In this document: positions 1 to 10,731 of the stretch, piece by piece
Numbering within the stretch: the first letter of the stretch is position 1
Layout of the letters: each line of letters starts with the position of its first letter
From: Arthrinium phaeospermum
Lineage: Eukaryota > Ascomycota > Sordariomycetes > Amphisphaeriales > Apiosporaceae
Assembly (NCBI GenBank): GCA_006503535.1
Contig: QYRS01000006.1
Coordinates: 2,356,001-2,420,000, forward strand
Direction: 5' to 3'
Length of the DNA: 64,000 nt
The notes under the pieces: model-generated
Database searches by the model: none
The model's input: the letters and a program-made list of their open reading frames with translations, nothing else
Told to the model about the DNA's origin: nothing
Program-made: the position numbers and the translations under genes

Positions 1-845
1 GGAGAGAGACTGGCTTGGCCGCCCCTATTAGACTAACGCCTGTGTGGCGGCCAGGTATCATCCTGGAGCAGTTGTTTCGCCAAACAATTCAACCTGGGCC
101 GGGCTGTCAGCAAATGGCCTTAGGTGTCTGTAAATACAAGAATTATTGGGGTATAGATATAGGTCACCCTACTAAAAGCCAAAATGATCATGATTTCCAA
201 GGAGTTTCAATACTTATATATTCGTGTATATCAAGAAGAAAAGGGAAGACGATGAGTGCAATACATCATTGCCTCGATGCCACAGCAGTGCCCATCATAT
301 GTACGTAATGCAATGCCCGGGTGCATGTTGCAAGTGTTGCCCCGGGTACCGTTATAATGTTTGGATCATATTATGATACTGCCCAAAAAAACAAACAACA
401 CAAAAGGGGAATACATGCTATAGTTACATGAATGCTGACTTGTTGCACCGAGGGGGTTCCGCAAGAGGGCCATCGTGGCAGCAGCAGCAGCAAGGGGCAA
501 CGAGGAGCATTGCTTCAAAGCGAGTCCTATTGGCCATAGGAATGTCCAAAGTCAAAAACATCCTCGAAATCAGGCCCCAATGGCTCATGCACTCAGACGG
601 CTCCACGTCACCTCACTCCTCATAACTCCAGTCTGGCCCACCAGTCCCCTGTTTCTTCTATCTCACAATTGGATATCCATCCTGCGACGACTGCCGTCCT
701 CGGGTGATCGTGCCGCCAACAGCTTATGTTTTTCACCGAGCACGAGACCGAGCGCTTCTCATTCTAACTTGCGCCTTGCCGTAAGTCTGTTCTCTTACAA
801 CCTGCATGTGCCATGATGTACCATGCTGCACCATACTTGACTGGT
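1..845. other. Gene-free left edge
   Basis: I see no gene here. Open stretches are short, lack splice-linked partners and resemble no family; the longest near the start opens with a non-ATG codon. It includes the 3' flank of the VAP gene that ends at 846, and a small CAG run near 480-492. Confidence 0.6.
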
Positions 846-2076
846 CTAGAAGAACAGGTAGGCGAGCAGGAAGCTCAGAAGGCAGAGGATAGCAGTCATC
901 TGGATCGGGACGCCCTCCGTTCCTTGCCTTACTTGCTGGCCGAGCTGCGCAGGGGCCGACTTCTCTTCCCCAGGGCCAGCCTTGCGCTGTCTAAGACCGC
1001 CCTGATCCTGCTTAAGTTGGGAGATGGTTTGTTGGGCCTTTTCCAGCTGTACCTTCAGCTCCTCGTAGGTAACGCTGGCAGCAGTCGATGCAGCAGCGGC
1101 GGCATTGGCGATCACTGAAGGGCTGCTCTCTTCGTTCTTGATGTCCTCGGACTTGTCGTCTTGGCGGTAGTCGCTAGGAGAGGAGTAGGCCGGGGGCGCA
1201 GCGTCAGGAGTGGCCTCATACTATTGGTAGCCTCTTGTTAGCTAGACATCGCAGCAAGGGGGCGTTCAGGAAAACAAACTCCATTAGATGTAGATTCGCG
1301 CTTGGGCGTCTGCACCTCGGCAGGGCCAGCACTTGCGCTACCACGGGGAGACAGGAAGACGACGCGAATCTTCTTCTCAATGACTTGCGATTTGTCGATC
1401 GAATCCCACTATCACATGTCAGTCAGCGGGCGCCTTGGTCTTGCCTCCAATGTCACAACTTACGATGGCCGTCAAGTTGCTGAACTCCTTGTCGCTGGTG
1501 ATCGGAACAGACTGAACCAGGAACTTGTCTCGGCATCGGGTATCCAGGGGAGGCTCCTGCTTCATTGCCTGCAAGATGACTTGAACATAGTTAGCTGCTG
1601 TCTCCAATTGCTCTTCAGGGGGGTTTGATTAAAGATTTTCCTACCTTGGACTTCAACCTCCTTGCCGGGTTCGACACGGCCGGAGTTAGGTCGCACACAG
1701 TACCTAGTGGTAGAAGGTGTCAGCAACAGGCGCGAGGGCCACATTATAGGAGGGGGTGGACCAAGTCGTACTGTTTAGGGGCAGTGGTTTTGACCTGCGA
1801 TATGGATATGTCAGCACGTATGGTCCAGCGCAAGCAGGCCACTGGGGGTCACGCGATGTCGCACATACCTTGAAAGCAACGGGCTGGGTGTTCGGGTTCC
1901 TAATCTTCAGCACCTCCGACACCTCGACAGTGAAGGGCCCTATGTCATACTGTTAGCCATATACTTTGTTGTCGCGTGCTCGATCTCTGCGGCGAAAGGC
2001 AGATCGTTCGGCACAGTAAAATGATAGAGGACGTACGGTGGAAGCCGAGCTCCTGGGGATCGATTTCGACAGACAT
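846..2076 (-). CDS. scs2: VAP/Scs2-type ER membrane protein with MSP domain
   Basis: Predicted vesicle-associated-membrane-protein-associated (VAP) protein. It is a tail-anchored ER protein whose MSP domain binds FFAT-type motifs of lipid-transfer proteins at membrane contact sites. I read seven exons: 2076-2037, 1939-1869, 1794-1772 (only 23 nt), 1703-1645, 1579-1464, 1408-1280 and 1220-846, giving about 270 residues. The start MSVEIDPQELGF is the usual fungal opening. The MSP core (LKIRNPNTQPVAFKVKTTAP, then YCVRPNSGRVEPG) is split over four exons. It is followed by a Ser/Pro-rich linker, a coiled coil (YEELKVQLEKAQQTISQLK) and a C-terminal membrane anchor (MTAILCLLSFLLAYLFF). Upstream it faces the UBX gene across a 1.4-kb divergent promoter. 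The family call is secure; the sixth intron donor (GTTTGT) is atypical and less certain. Confidence 0.9.
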
Positions 2077-3459
2077 GGTGGGCTATTGGAAGAGGCGAGA
2101 GGAGTCGTTCAGGCGGACAGATGTCTAATTTCGCGATTTGGGGTATATATGAACCCGAGGGCAGTCGATGAAGCCAAATAGCCGGCAAGAGCAGCTGCGC
2201 AGGTAATCGCTAAGGTTTATTGGTGTCGCAGGCTCGGGATTGTGCAGGATTGCGGTTTTGTCAGCTGTCTGGTTCGATTGTGAAAGCAGCCGACAACGAG
2301 GAGGTTGCAGGTTGAGTTGGTTTCCAAGGCGGTTTGGGTTGGCGGGAAAGCCACGGAGAAGTTATACGTGTGATTATTAAAAGAAGATACGGGCTGGTTT
2401 GGTGACGATTATGAACGAGTTCAGTGAGGCGCAAAGGTGAAGGCGGCAAATTCGCAGTCAGTTTGGCAACGGATAAGTAATTCCCCTTTCCTTCTTGCGT
2501 GTAGGTAAGTGGAAATGGGAGGAAAAAGAAGTTGGCCAGCCAGGTTTGTTACGACATAGCACGAGCGAGTGTCAAATCAGTCAAGTGTAGGTACCCTATC
2601 TTCTCCTTCCTGGTCCCGTCGGGTTGTTAGACTGGAAATCTGGTCTAATTCCATCCTCTTAGGGTACCTTACTTGGGATTGGACCCGGCCAGGGCCTCCT
2701 CCCAGGGCCTCCCAAAGACCCAAAGGGGGCCCCAGCTTGCTGGCCTTTGGTGCAAGCGTGTCTTCTACCATGACCGATTGGGCCAATTGGGGGTGCCCGT
2801 GGAGGATCCCGCCAGGCCGCGCCCCTCGCATCATTTCACACCACCGACAAACACCAAGACAAAACCCAGGAGCACAGTGCGTTCGCTATCTTGCTGGAGT
2901 AATCATTCCATATACAAGTAGGTATAGATATCAGCCAGGCTGCAGGTGGTCAGGCTGTTGATTCTAGAAGACGCAACAGCTGTAGGCCACCGAGTGGTGT
3001 TTGAAATAGAGTACATACATCATAGCTACCGTAGGCGAGGCCACTCAGGTTGTTGTGCGAACAACATTCGGACATGTGGCCGTTACTGGTCATGTCGTTC
3101 TTTATTTCATTTGACAGCTCCAGTCAATTTGATGTAAGTGAGCTGAGCCTGGTAAGTACCCTCGGGCTACATAGCGACACCTGCACGGCCCATTCAACTT
3201 CCGTGTACCTTAGCCCACGGAACTCCACAGACCTCCCAAGCTCCGTTGGAGGCAACTCTGTTGATGACGTTCCCTGGTACCCTGAAAGCAAACCAAAGCC
3301 TGTGAATCGCCTCAGCGTTCGTTGGATTCCTGGCACAATCAACAACTGCTTGGCTTCCGAGCATCCGATAAAATCCGATTCCCTACTAATTTCAGTTTCC
3401 TTCCTCTACCCACCCACCAAGCATATCGTACCCCGTGAGAGTCATCAGGATCGCCCGCC
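2077..3459. promoter_or_regulatory. Divergent intergenic region, VAP / UBX genes
   Basis: This stretch holds no supported gene and must carry both promoters. A G+C-rich block at about 2680-2830 includes the nonamer agggcctcc twice (2691-2699 and 2704-2712). I cannot place a TATA box or start site with confidence. Confidence 0.5.
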
Positions 3460-4628
3460 ATGTCGTCGGATCTGGATACACTACTGGAGATGGGCTTTGA
3501 CAAATCACGTGCCGAACTGGCCGTGAAGCGAGCAGGAGGCCGTAAGTGAACCAACCGCCATACAGGCACAGATCTTAGAGGGGTGAGCTTTTTTAATGCT
3601 GACTGGATGACCTCGATAGTGGAAGGAGCCATCAACTGGCTGGAGAAGAACCAGGACACCCCGCTCGATGAACTTGAAGCCGAGGATGCTGGTCCCTCAG
3701 TGAACGCCGAGGCAGTGGGTGAAGGTCAGGTCGCCCAGTCCATTATCTGCAACGACTGCGGCAAGAAGTTCAGAACCAAACAGTTGGCTGGTTTCCACGC
3801 CGAAAAGACGTATGTTGCCTCTGGCTCACAAGTATCATTGTGCATGAAAGCCGTCATTGCTGACTCTCTTACATACAGTGGCCACGATGATTTCGCCGAA
3901 TCAACTGAGGAACTTCCCCCCTTGACAGAGGAGGAGAAAGCTCAGCGTCTGCAGGACATGCGCGCAGCGCTCGCAGAGAAGCGAGCAAAGCAAGCTATTG
4001 TCGACAAGGAGGAGCAGAAGCGGAACGAGGTAAGCTTTTCATTTATTACTAATATCTCTTTCATTAACTCTACACCACATTCATATGTCTGGATGCTATG
4101 CTAGACCGGACACTCACTCACATCACCACACAGGCTATCCGCATGAAGGCAACCAAGGAGTCGCAGGACATGAAGGAAGAGATCGCGCGCAAGGAGCAGA
4201 TCAAGGAGGCGGCCAAGAAACGCCAGGAGAAGCTCGCAGACGCCGAAGCCAAGAAGCGCATCAAGGCCAAGATCGAGGCCGACAAGGAGGAGCGCCGCCG
4301 CAAGGCCGAGGAGGCCAAGGCTGCTCGCGAGGGCCGCGCACCCGCTGCCGCCGCACCTGCTCCGGTAGCTGCACCTGCACCTTCTCGTCCCGCCGCTGCG
4401 CACACCGAGGCGCGCTTGCGTCTCCAGCTGCCGAGCGGCAACGTCATGAAGACGCTGCCGGCCGAGACGACGCTGTTCGAAGTGGCCCAGATGCTGCAGT
4501 CGGAGAACGACACCACGGTCACCAAGTTCGTCATGACCTTCCCTCGCAAGACGTTCGAGGGTATCGACTTTGGTAAGACGTTGAAGGAAGCCGGGTTTGT
4601 CCCGAGTGCAGCTCTGATTGTCCAGTAA
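3460..4628 (+). CDS. UBX domain protein with UBA and C2H2-like zinc finger (SAKS1/UBXN1-like)
   Basis: Predicted adaptor of the AAA ATPase Cdc48/p97 in ubiquitin-dependent protein handling. Exons are 3460-3541, 3620-3809, 3879-4029 and 4134-4628, giving about 305 residues. The N-terminus (DTLLEMGFDKSRAELAVKRA, then INWLEKNQD) is a UBA domain with the MGF motif, expected to bind ubiquitin. A single zinc finger follows (CNDCGKKF...FHAEKTGH), with its last His just after the second intron. A long Lys/Glu/Arg-rich coiled coil (about residues 115-215) leads to an Ala/Pro linker and a C-terminal UBX domain (RLRLQLPSGNVMKT to SAALIVQ). The UBA-ZnF-coil-UBX order matches human UBXN1/SAKS1. The start was chosen because it opens the UBA domain. 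It is divergent from the VAP gene. Confidence 0.92.
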
Positions 4629-5480
4629 AGCCCGGTCAAATCGGATGATGAATGATAGACCGGGGTGGCAATGGCACCAACGAATCTGGTGGACTTGACC
4701 TTGGTTGACGACGATTATGAGGATGAAGAGCGGCAGCGCATACAGCGTGGATCGTTGACCGGCAACTCCCCTGGCGTGCGCCACTCATTTGGCAGCAACC
4801 ACGTCCCGTCGCCCAATACATTGGGAATGGCGTTTGGGCCCCGAATGGCAAAGTTACACCCGTAAAAGGCATTTGGCATCTAGACAGGTAGATGGCTCTC
4901 TATGGGAGCTGCGTATTAATGCGAACAAGAGTAGTAAATGCCGATCCAACTGTCTTGCCGTATCCGTCCCATCGTGACAGTCCAAAAAACAGCACATAGC
5001 AACTTACATAGGGGTCTTCTACAGCCTACAGGCAGCATACTCCATGATGAGATGTCAAGTCTTCAAGTCAGGCCAGCAAGTCCCTATAGTGGTGGGGAGC
5101 TGGCAGTGCATGGGATACTTGGCGATAGATGGTAAAGTGAATTGCCATACCGTCGTCATATCAAAAATCCAAGGGAGCGATGGACGTCACATCTCACAGG
5201 GGTAGACAGACAGCGAGCGTTACAGATTTGTTTGTCATTTCCTCCGAAGGCCATCATCAGATTAGATCTATGCGAAGAGCCAACTTTTGTCTTATCGCCC
5301 GGGGCAAGCATCCGGATATCGTGCCCATTGCCTTCCCTTCACGCCGCACACCGCAATCGGTGTGTTGTAAGTGAAAACCCCAGAACCATGCATGATGAAT
5401 GAAGTCACAAAGGGAAGAGGAGGTGGTCGTTCTTTTCGTCGTGATCGTGGTAAACGGAAAGTTTATCGTAAAGAAACCGC
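4629..5480. other. Convergent 3' region between UBX and P1 genes
   Basis: The 3' ends of two convergent genes meet here. No supported coding sequence, RNA or repeat was seen; the scattered open frames lack homology-like features. Confidence 0.6.
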
Positions 5481-6017
5481 TTAATCGAAGAGACCGAAGC
5501 CCATATCCTCGTCGGACTCCTCCTTCTCCTCCTCCTTCTCCTCGACCTTGGCCTCCTCAGCGGCACCGCCAGCGGCAGCAGCGCCACCAGCAGCGGGGCC
5601 AGCAGCGGCACCACCACCGGAGCCGATGTTGGAGAGGAGCTCCTTGATGTCCTTGCCCTCAAGAGCCTGTAGAGCGCCGCAGGTTAGTATCGTTGTAACC
5701 CAAGCCCACAATCTTCCAATTCGCATTTATTCGCAGTGGGGGGTTATGGCTCGTACCTTGGCGAACAGAGAGGTCCAGATGGGCTCAATATCGGCGACGC
5801 CAGCAGCCTTGATCAGGGTCTGCAGCTTGTCGGCCTGTAGAGATAATTCAAAGTCAGCCACTCAGTCCTCGCTGCCAGTTCTCGAATGCATATCGGTTTT
5901 TGTTTCCCTTGGTCGCATTTTGGTGGGTGGATTTGATTTCGAGCTTACAGTGACGGGGACGTCCTCATCGGCGAGGATGAGCGCCGCGTAGGACGAAGCC
6001 AGCTCAGCGGTAGACAT
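5481..6017 (-). CDS. rpp1: 60S acidic ribosomal protein P1
   Basis: Stalk protein of the large cytosolic ribosomal subunit. With P0 and P2 it recruits and activates translational GTPases. Exons are 6017-5949, 5834-5757 and 5666-5481, giving about 110 residues, normal for the family. The start ([19 protein letters not shown]) is the P1-type N-terminus, which separates it from P2 (P2 normally starts MKYLAAYLLL). After the helical dimerisation domain comes [17 protein letters not shown], an Ala/Gly hinge, a charged Lys/Glu run and the canonical acidic tail [13 protein letters not shown] that contacts elongation factors. It shares a 1.2-kb divergent promoter with the UPF0662 gene; an AACCCTAA element lies upstream (separate entry). 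The call is very secure. Confidence 0.97.
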
Positions 6018-7240
6018 TGTGAAATGTGAGTTTGTTGGTGAGGTGGGCAGAAAAGGTGTGTGTGAGAGTTGCAATTCTGCTTGCTGGCGCTGATGGGCTG
6101 GTTTTGCGATTTACGACTCCGATGTCAGAGGTCACTTTTCGGGATGGAGACTAACACTGGACAATTTTGAGAAAGAGGGTCGGACAACCCTAAGCGGGCG
6201 CGAAAGTGCTTGTGGCTCGGGGCTTCGGACAAACAATGTTGCAGCTGGCAGAAGCTGGAGTGGGCCTGTCTGAATCTCTGGCCTTCTTGATTGGATGTAG
6301 ACTTCCCAGATCCAGTGAGCGAATCAGAGGCCGCGGGCAGTTTCGCTAGCCCCATGAGACATGAGAGATGCCCCACGCGACCATTGCCATGATTAGCATT
6401 AGCACTTTGGACGCCTTATCCTGCGCCGCCAGCGCAATTCAGCATATTTTGAATTCGCTAGATTGCCAGGCTTCTGACTAGGGTGTCGAGCATGATAGCG
6501 AAGCTACCTGCTCTATCATCATGATTGCCCCACCTCTGGCTCATGCTTCCCCGCCTTCCCATGCGATAGAGTAATGACAGTTGGGTCCCAGTCTCGATTG
6601 ATATTCAATCCCGAACTGCCCGAATCACCATATCATATCTCGGGCAACGGAAGCCGCGGCAGGAGCCAATGAAGCGGAAGGTCGCAACGAGAGTGCATAT
6701 GTCAAGTCGCGGAATCCAATACCAAGAGCTCTTGCTGCTTGCCTAGAAGGCCCAGACTATCCCAAATTACCTGCCATCGTGAACATTCTCGTATTTCATT
6801 GATCGTCCAAGTCCTCCTTACTCCACCCCGAAGATCCAGACAGGACCCCCCCTAGCTTCGAGTAGATTGGCTACTTGTTCCCCCACGTAGGGACATCTGA
6901 ACATCATCCTACATACAACAACTTCTCTCCAAAACCACGTCATTGGCCATCCGCATGCACAGCCTGGCTCACTGCAGCTGATCCTCACGAACCACCACCA
7001 CCGTCATACCAGTATACCTTTCCCAGAGAGACTGAAACAGCCCACGCGCCCTGCAAGCTACCTAATTCGTTCTCGCGTCCTGCATACAGAGTACGCTACT
7101 GCGAAGAGGGGCTGTGAAACTTTCTCTGGGCATCATCTGTATTGTATGCTCGCTCTTTGTTAAATTAGTGAAAGCATTCTACGGACAAGAACTCGATCTC
7201 AACCCGAAACCCTCCCAATCATATTTTCCCGACACAGATC
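6018..7240. other. Divergent intergenic region, P1 / UPF0662 genes
   Basis: Promoter region shared by the ribosomal P1 gene and the UPF0662 gene. Apart from the AACCCTAA element at 6186-6193 and a pyrimidine-rich leader just before 7241, nothing specific was recognised and no gene is supported. Confidence 0.55.
6186..6193 (+). promoter_or_regulatory. AACCCTAA element, candidate Tbf1-type site
   Basis: The octamer AACCCTAA lies about 170 bp upstream of the P1 start codon. It fits the ARCCCTAA consensus of the telomere-repeat-like factor Tbf1, which is known to control ribosomal protein genes in several ascomycetes. The match is exact, but an 8-base site can occur by chance and binding is inferred only from its position. 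Confidence 0.3.
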
Positions 7241-8891
7241 ATGGAAACACCCAAGATCCCCGCGCCCAGAGATGAGGGCGAGAAGCGCATTCTCGCTGAG
7301 CTCATGTCAATCCGCGACCAACTGCAGCTGCGGAAGCTCGACCGGACTACCTACGTCCGCACCCAAGATGTCATGGTGTTGTATGAGAAAACGATCGAGC
7401 AAGTACGCCAGCTCAACGTGACAAGGACAGGCAAGAAGTCGGAAGAAAACCAAGGTAATCGCTTTTGCCGAACCTCGGGCAGATTGGCTCCTTTTAGGTG
7501 CGACTGTATGCTAACATGGGGTGTTTCTGGCAGTCGATCGGGTCGTTGACAGTTGTTTTCAACTTCTGTCATTGTTCTTTATGACAATTGGGCGCAATAA
7601 CGAGGCGCCAGCGGCGTACTCCCTCACATCGACTATCAAGCGTTTACTTGACCACCTAGACGAAGCCAACCTCTTCTCGGCGAAGGATATGGCCAGCATT
7701 GAGCATACACTAGAGCGACTCTCCAGCATAGTGCACAACACCAAGACCAAGGAGCCAGCACCTTTCCTTGAGGCCCTGCTCGCCAGCCGGATCGATCGTT
7801 GCCGAGAGACCTTGGACGCGCTGAAGCTGAGGTTAAAGGCGTATCACGAAACTATCATTCCGACTCATGAGAGACTCGTCTCCATCCTACGCCAGATGGC
7901 AGCTATCAACACCAAACCTAGGGTACTACAACAATCCCAGTCTCATATCGAAACATACTCTGACCCATTCCTTTGCAGTTCAAGCCTGAGGATATCAACA
8001 AGCTACGCGCGCAGCTTAAGGACATAGAATCGCAGATGGTGGACGGTCACTTTGTTGGTCCTGAAGGCAAGCCTTTGGCGGGAAGTGATCAAGTCGTAGC
8101 TTTACTTGAGCGCTGCCAAAAGTACAGCGACGTAGTGCTGGAGAGGTCAGTCTTGTACAGTCGACTATGCGCTGTGGATCACAACTGACAGCATCCTAGG
8201 AGAGGCCAGTTCCCGGAAAACTGGAAGTTCGTATACGACACCTTGACCGGCATACGCAACGAGCTCGACAAACTGTCTCTCACCCAGGCCTGGTCTCTAC
8301 GAGAAACAGACCTCTACGACTACCAACGACAGCTTGACAAGATTGACGAAAATCGAGCCGACGGAAATTGGACAGACGCGCAGGGGCAACCTGCAGATCT
8401 TTATGTGCAACGTGTAGGTGGCTGAAGCATGACGAGTGAAACCGGGCAATTACTGACAGGCCGCAGACCTTGCTCTACCTTATTCGGCGGAGCTATGGCT
8501 ACATTTATCACCTCATGATTTCATCAGAGCCGGTTTCTGAGGCCTTGTTGCCCATCTATAACCAACTGCAAACACTGAAACGTTGTTTGATAGAAGTTCA
8601 GAACAACGGAGGTGTCTCGTCAGTGAGAGAGCTTTACCCATACAGCATGAAGGTATGTGATGTGTGATGTTTGTTGCAGGTTTCTGTGCTAAACTTTTGA
8701 CTTGCTAGCTTAATTCTATCGACAACCTTCGAGTTGACGGGAAGTTCATGGTTAGCGGTGATATTCCAGAAGGCCAAGGGAGTGTATCTGAGCTGCTTAA
8801 CCAGTGCTACGATATTAACTATGAGTTGCGGGTTGCAGCAGAAGAGATGGCTGATAAGGAGAAGTCTGAGGATAAGGGCGAGAACGAGTAA
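7241..8891 (+). CDS. UPF0662 / DUF2408 family protein
   Basis: Conserved fungal cytosolic protein of the UPF0662 (DUF2408) family, related to S. pombe SPAC30C2.08 and budding yeast YPL260W. Its biochemical function is not established. Six exons (7241-7454, 7534-7922, 7979-8145, 8200-8413, 8467-8652, 8709-8891) give about 450 residues. The protein is almost entirely helical. Two DUF2408-like halves can be seen: one around FMTIGRNNEAPAAYSLTSTI and one starting FKPEDINKLRAQLKDIESQM. The second half includes repeated short motifs such as DGHFVGPEGKPL and DGNWTDAQGQPA. The tail is charged (EKSEDKGENE). There is no signal peptide or membrane segment. The ATG follows a pyrimidine-rich leader, and every exon joins in frame, which supports the model. 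Confidence 0.88.
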
Positions 8892-9258
8892 ACTCGGGAA
8901 GAGCGTGGACAGCATGTGGATGCCATTCCCCCGCCACAAGCAGTCGTTGCATGATGCGCATCCACCTCTTTGATACTAGACAGTATCGTCTGTGATTGGA
9001 AACGGTCACTTGATTCTAGCGTTTGCATTTCCGGTATCATGGGAGGTTGGGAGTCACTGGATGCGCCTCACAAAATCAAGGGGACGGTCTTGGGAATTGG
9101 CAGTATTCCTGATATAATCAGCATATGAATGATGTCCATACCCCATAATTCCATTGTCGGCAGCATGGACTTGGAAATAACCAAACTTATTCAGAGATGA
9201 AAGCCATGATTGATCGTGTCTCATGGGTACCGGAAAGCAAGCTTGACCTGTGCAATTG
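8892..9258. other. Convergent 3' region
   Basis: About 370 bases between the 3' ends of the UPF0662 and YCII genes. No feature recognised. Confidence 0.6.
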
Positions 9259-10025
9259 TTAATAAACGCTCCTAATACTCTTGAAGGCCTACCCATTTCC
9301 GATTTCAAGTGGAAAGGGGCGGGCGGTCTTTTTGCGCCTAACTTACAGGCCATATCTGAACCTAGATGCGAAAGTTAGCTATTGGTACAAAAGAGGGTGG
9401 AGGGTGGTGAATATTACCTTTTCCATATCCCAGACGCCACTGGTGGTGTATATGTCCTTCTCGAGCATTGCCCTGACTTCTTCTACGGACTCGGCGACCA
9501 TGACCACGGTGCTGCCGGCGAAGTCCCATTTGGTGGGATCGTCGCCCTGAGGTACTGCGCCGAGAGCCGCACCTGTTGCATATACCAATCAGTATGAAAA
9601 AGAAGTAGTAATGAAATTCTGCCTCACTTACCACCCATCTTCAGGGCGCCGGACTCGATATGCTTCGTGAGCCCCTCGAAGTGCTTGGGCCGCACCTCGA
9701 GCCGCTTGGCCTGCATCCCGGGCTTGTCCGGGACCACGACGAGGAACTCGAACTTGCCCGGGGGCGGCGCCATGATGGCCGGTTTCGCAGGGGCGGATGT
9801 AGAGGAGGACATGGCGCGGCGGGTAGTGGCGGTCACGTAGCTGGGCTTGAAGAAGGGGAGGAGAGAGAATGACGGGGTGAAGGTCCGAATGGTGGTGCTG
9901 CTGCTAGCTGTGGCTGACGACTGGAACGTCGAGGTGGTGTAGACTAGGCGGCGTGGGGTAATACCGACGAGAGATCTGGGGGTGAAGAAGCGGAAGGGGG
10001 CTGCTGCCATTGGGGAAGGAGACAT
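9259..10025 (-). CDS. YCII-domain protein, probably mitochondrial
   Basis: Small dimeric alpha/beta-barrel protein of the YCII (YciI-like) family; the reaction is unknown in fungi. Exon 1 (10025-9632) encodes an Arg/Ser/Thr-rich, acid-poor N-terminus (AAAPFRFFTPRSLVGITPRR), a likely mitochondrial presequence, then the YCII core (KFEFLVVVPDKPGMQAKRLE, VRPKHFEGLTKHIESGALKM). Exon 2 (9572-9418) continues with GAALGAVPQGDD and ends VWDMEK. I close the gene with a 15-nt exon (9361-9347, VQIWP) and a last exon 9288-9259 (AFKSIRSVY), because fungal YCII proteins usually end in an IWP/IYP-FKSA-like motif; total about 197 residues. Without the last intron the protein would stop at 9338 after VQIWPVS. 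ATGs at 10025 and 10010 are both possible starts; an upstream open stretch has more. Confidence 0.75.
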
Positions 10026-10731
10026 ATTGGCGAAAGATGGGACAGTTCGGCACTTTATATACATGCGACCATTGAGCTGGCGGAGGAAGGAGGGGGGCAG
10101 CACTACCGTTGCAAGCTTATGTGTTGCTTACAGGGCGTACGTTCAAACGAGTATGTATTAGGGCGTACGGTACGAACCGGGCGTGGGATATGATCGGTGT
10201 TTACTCCGCAGCTGGAGTTCCCTCATGGTCAATTGTCCAACCGAATGGAGATGCGCGGCCGCGGGCAGCGGCGGGCTGGACTGCCGAAGACCCAAGCAGG
10301 CCCACTTCCTTGCTCATTCTCTTGCGCCCTTCGTTTTGCCAGACACCCCGCCATTCGATCAATCTATCCGCTTTGAGGGCCGTCGGTTGCTCCCGATAGG
10401 CCCGAGACATTGACTTCCACTTATGTACGTATGCGGGCAGTAGGGATCAGGGCAGTTCCGAAAAAAACGCAATCTTGATTTCAATCGGGCTCCTTTTTTC
10501 GCATAACTCATTCTCCGTCTATATTCGCTGTCTCTAGACGTATCTGTGGACTTGTTGCCACATTCCTGAATCCTTAGGAAACCACAGCCATGTTGAAGAT
10601 AACGTATGATATATTTGCCCGCGAGTAAGGGGCGAACACGGTATTGTGGATGAGATAATGTCTGTGTGTAGCATCAACCAACGAACGGCCAGTTGCTGCA
10701 AGTACGAGTGAAACCATCCGGCAAATCGCAA
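10026..10731. other. Intergenic region
   Basis: Upstream of the YCII gene and downstream of the NSUN gene, both on the minus strand. No gene, RNA or repeat recognised. Confidence 0.55.

Noticed and set aside
2681..2830. G+C-rich block with repeated GGGCCTCC as a possible mobile element
   Set aside because: No terminal repeats, target-site duplication or second copy seen in the window; more likely promoter sequence.
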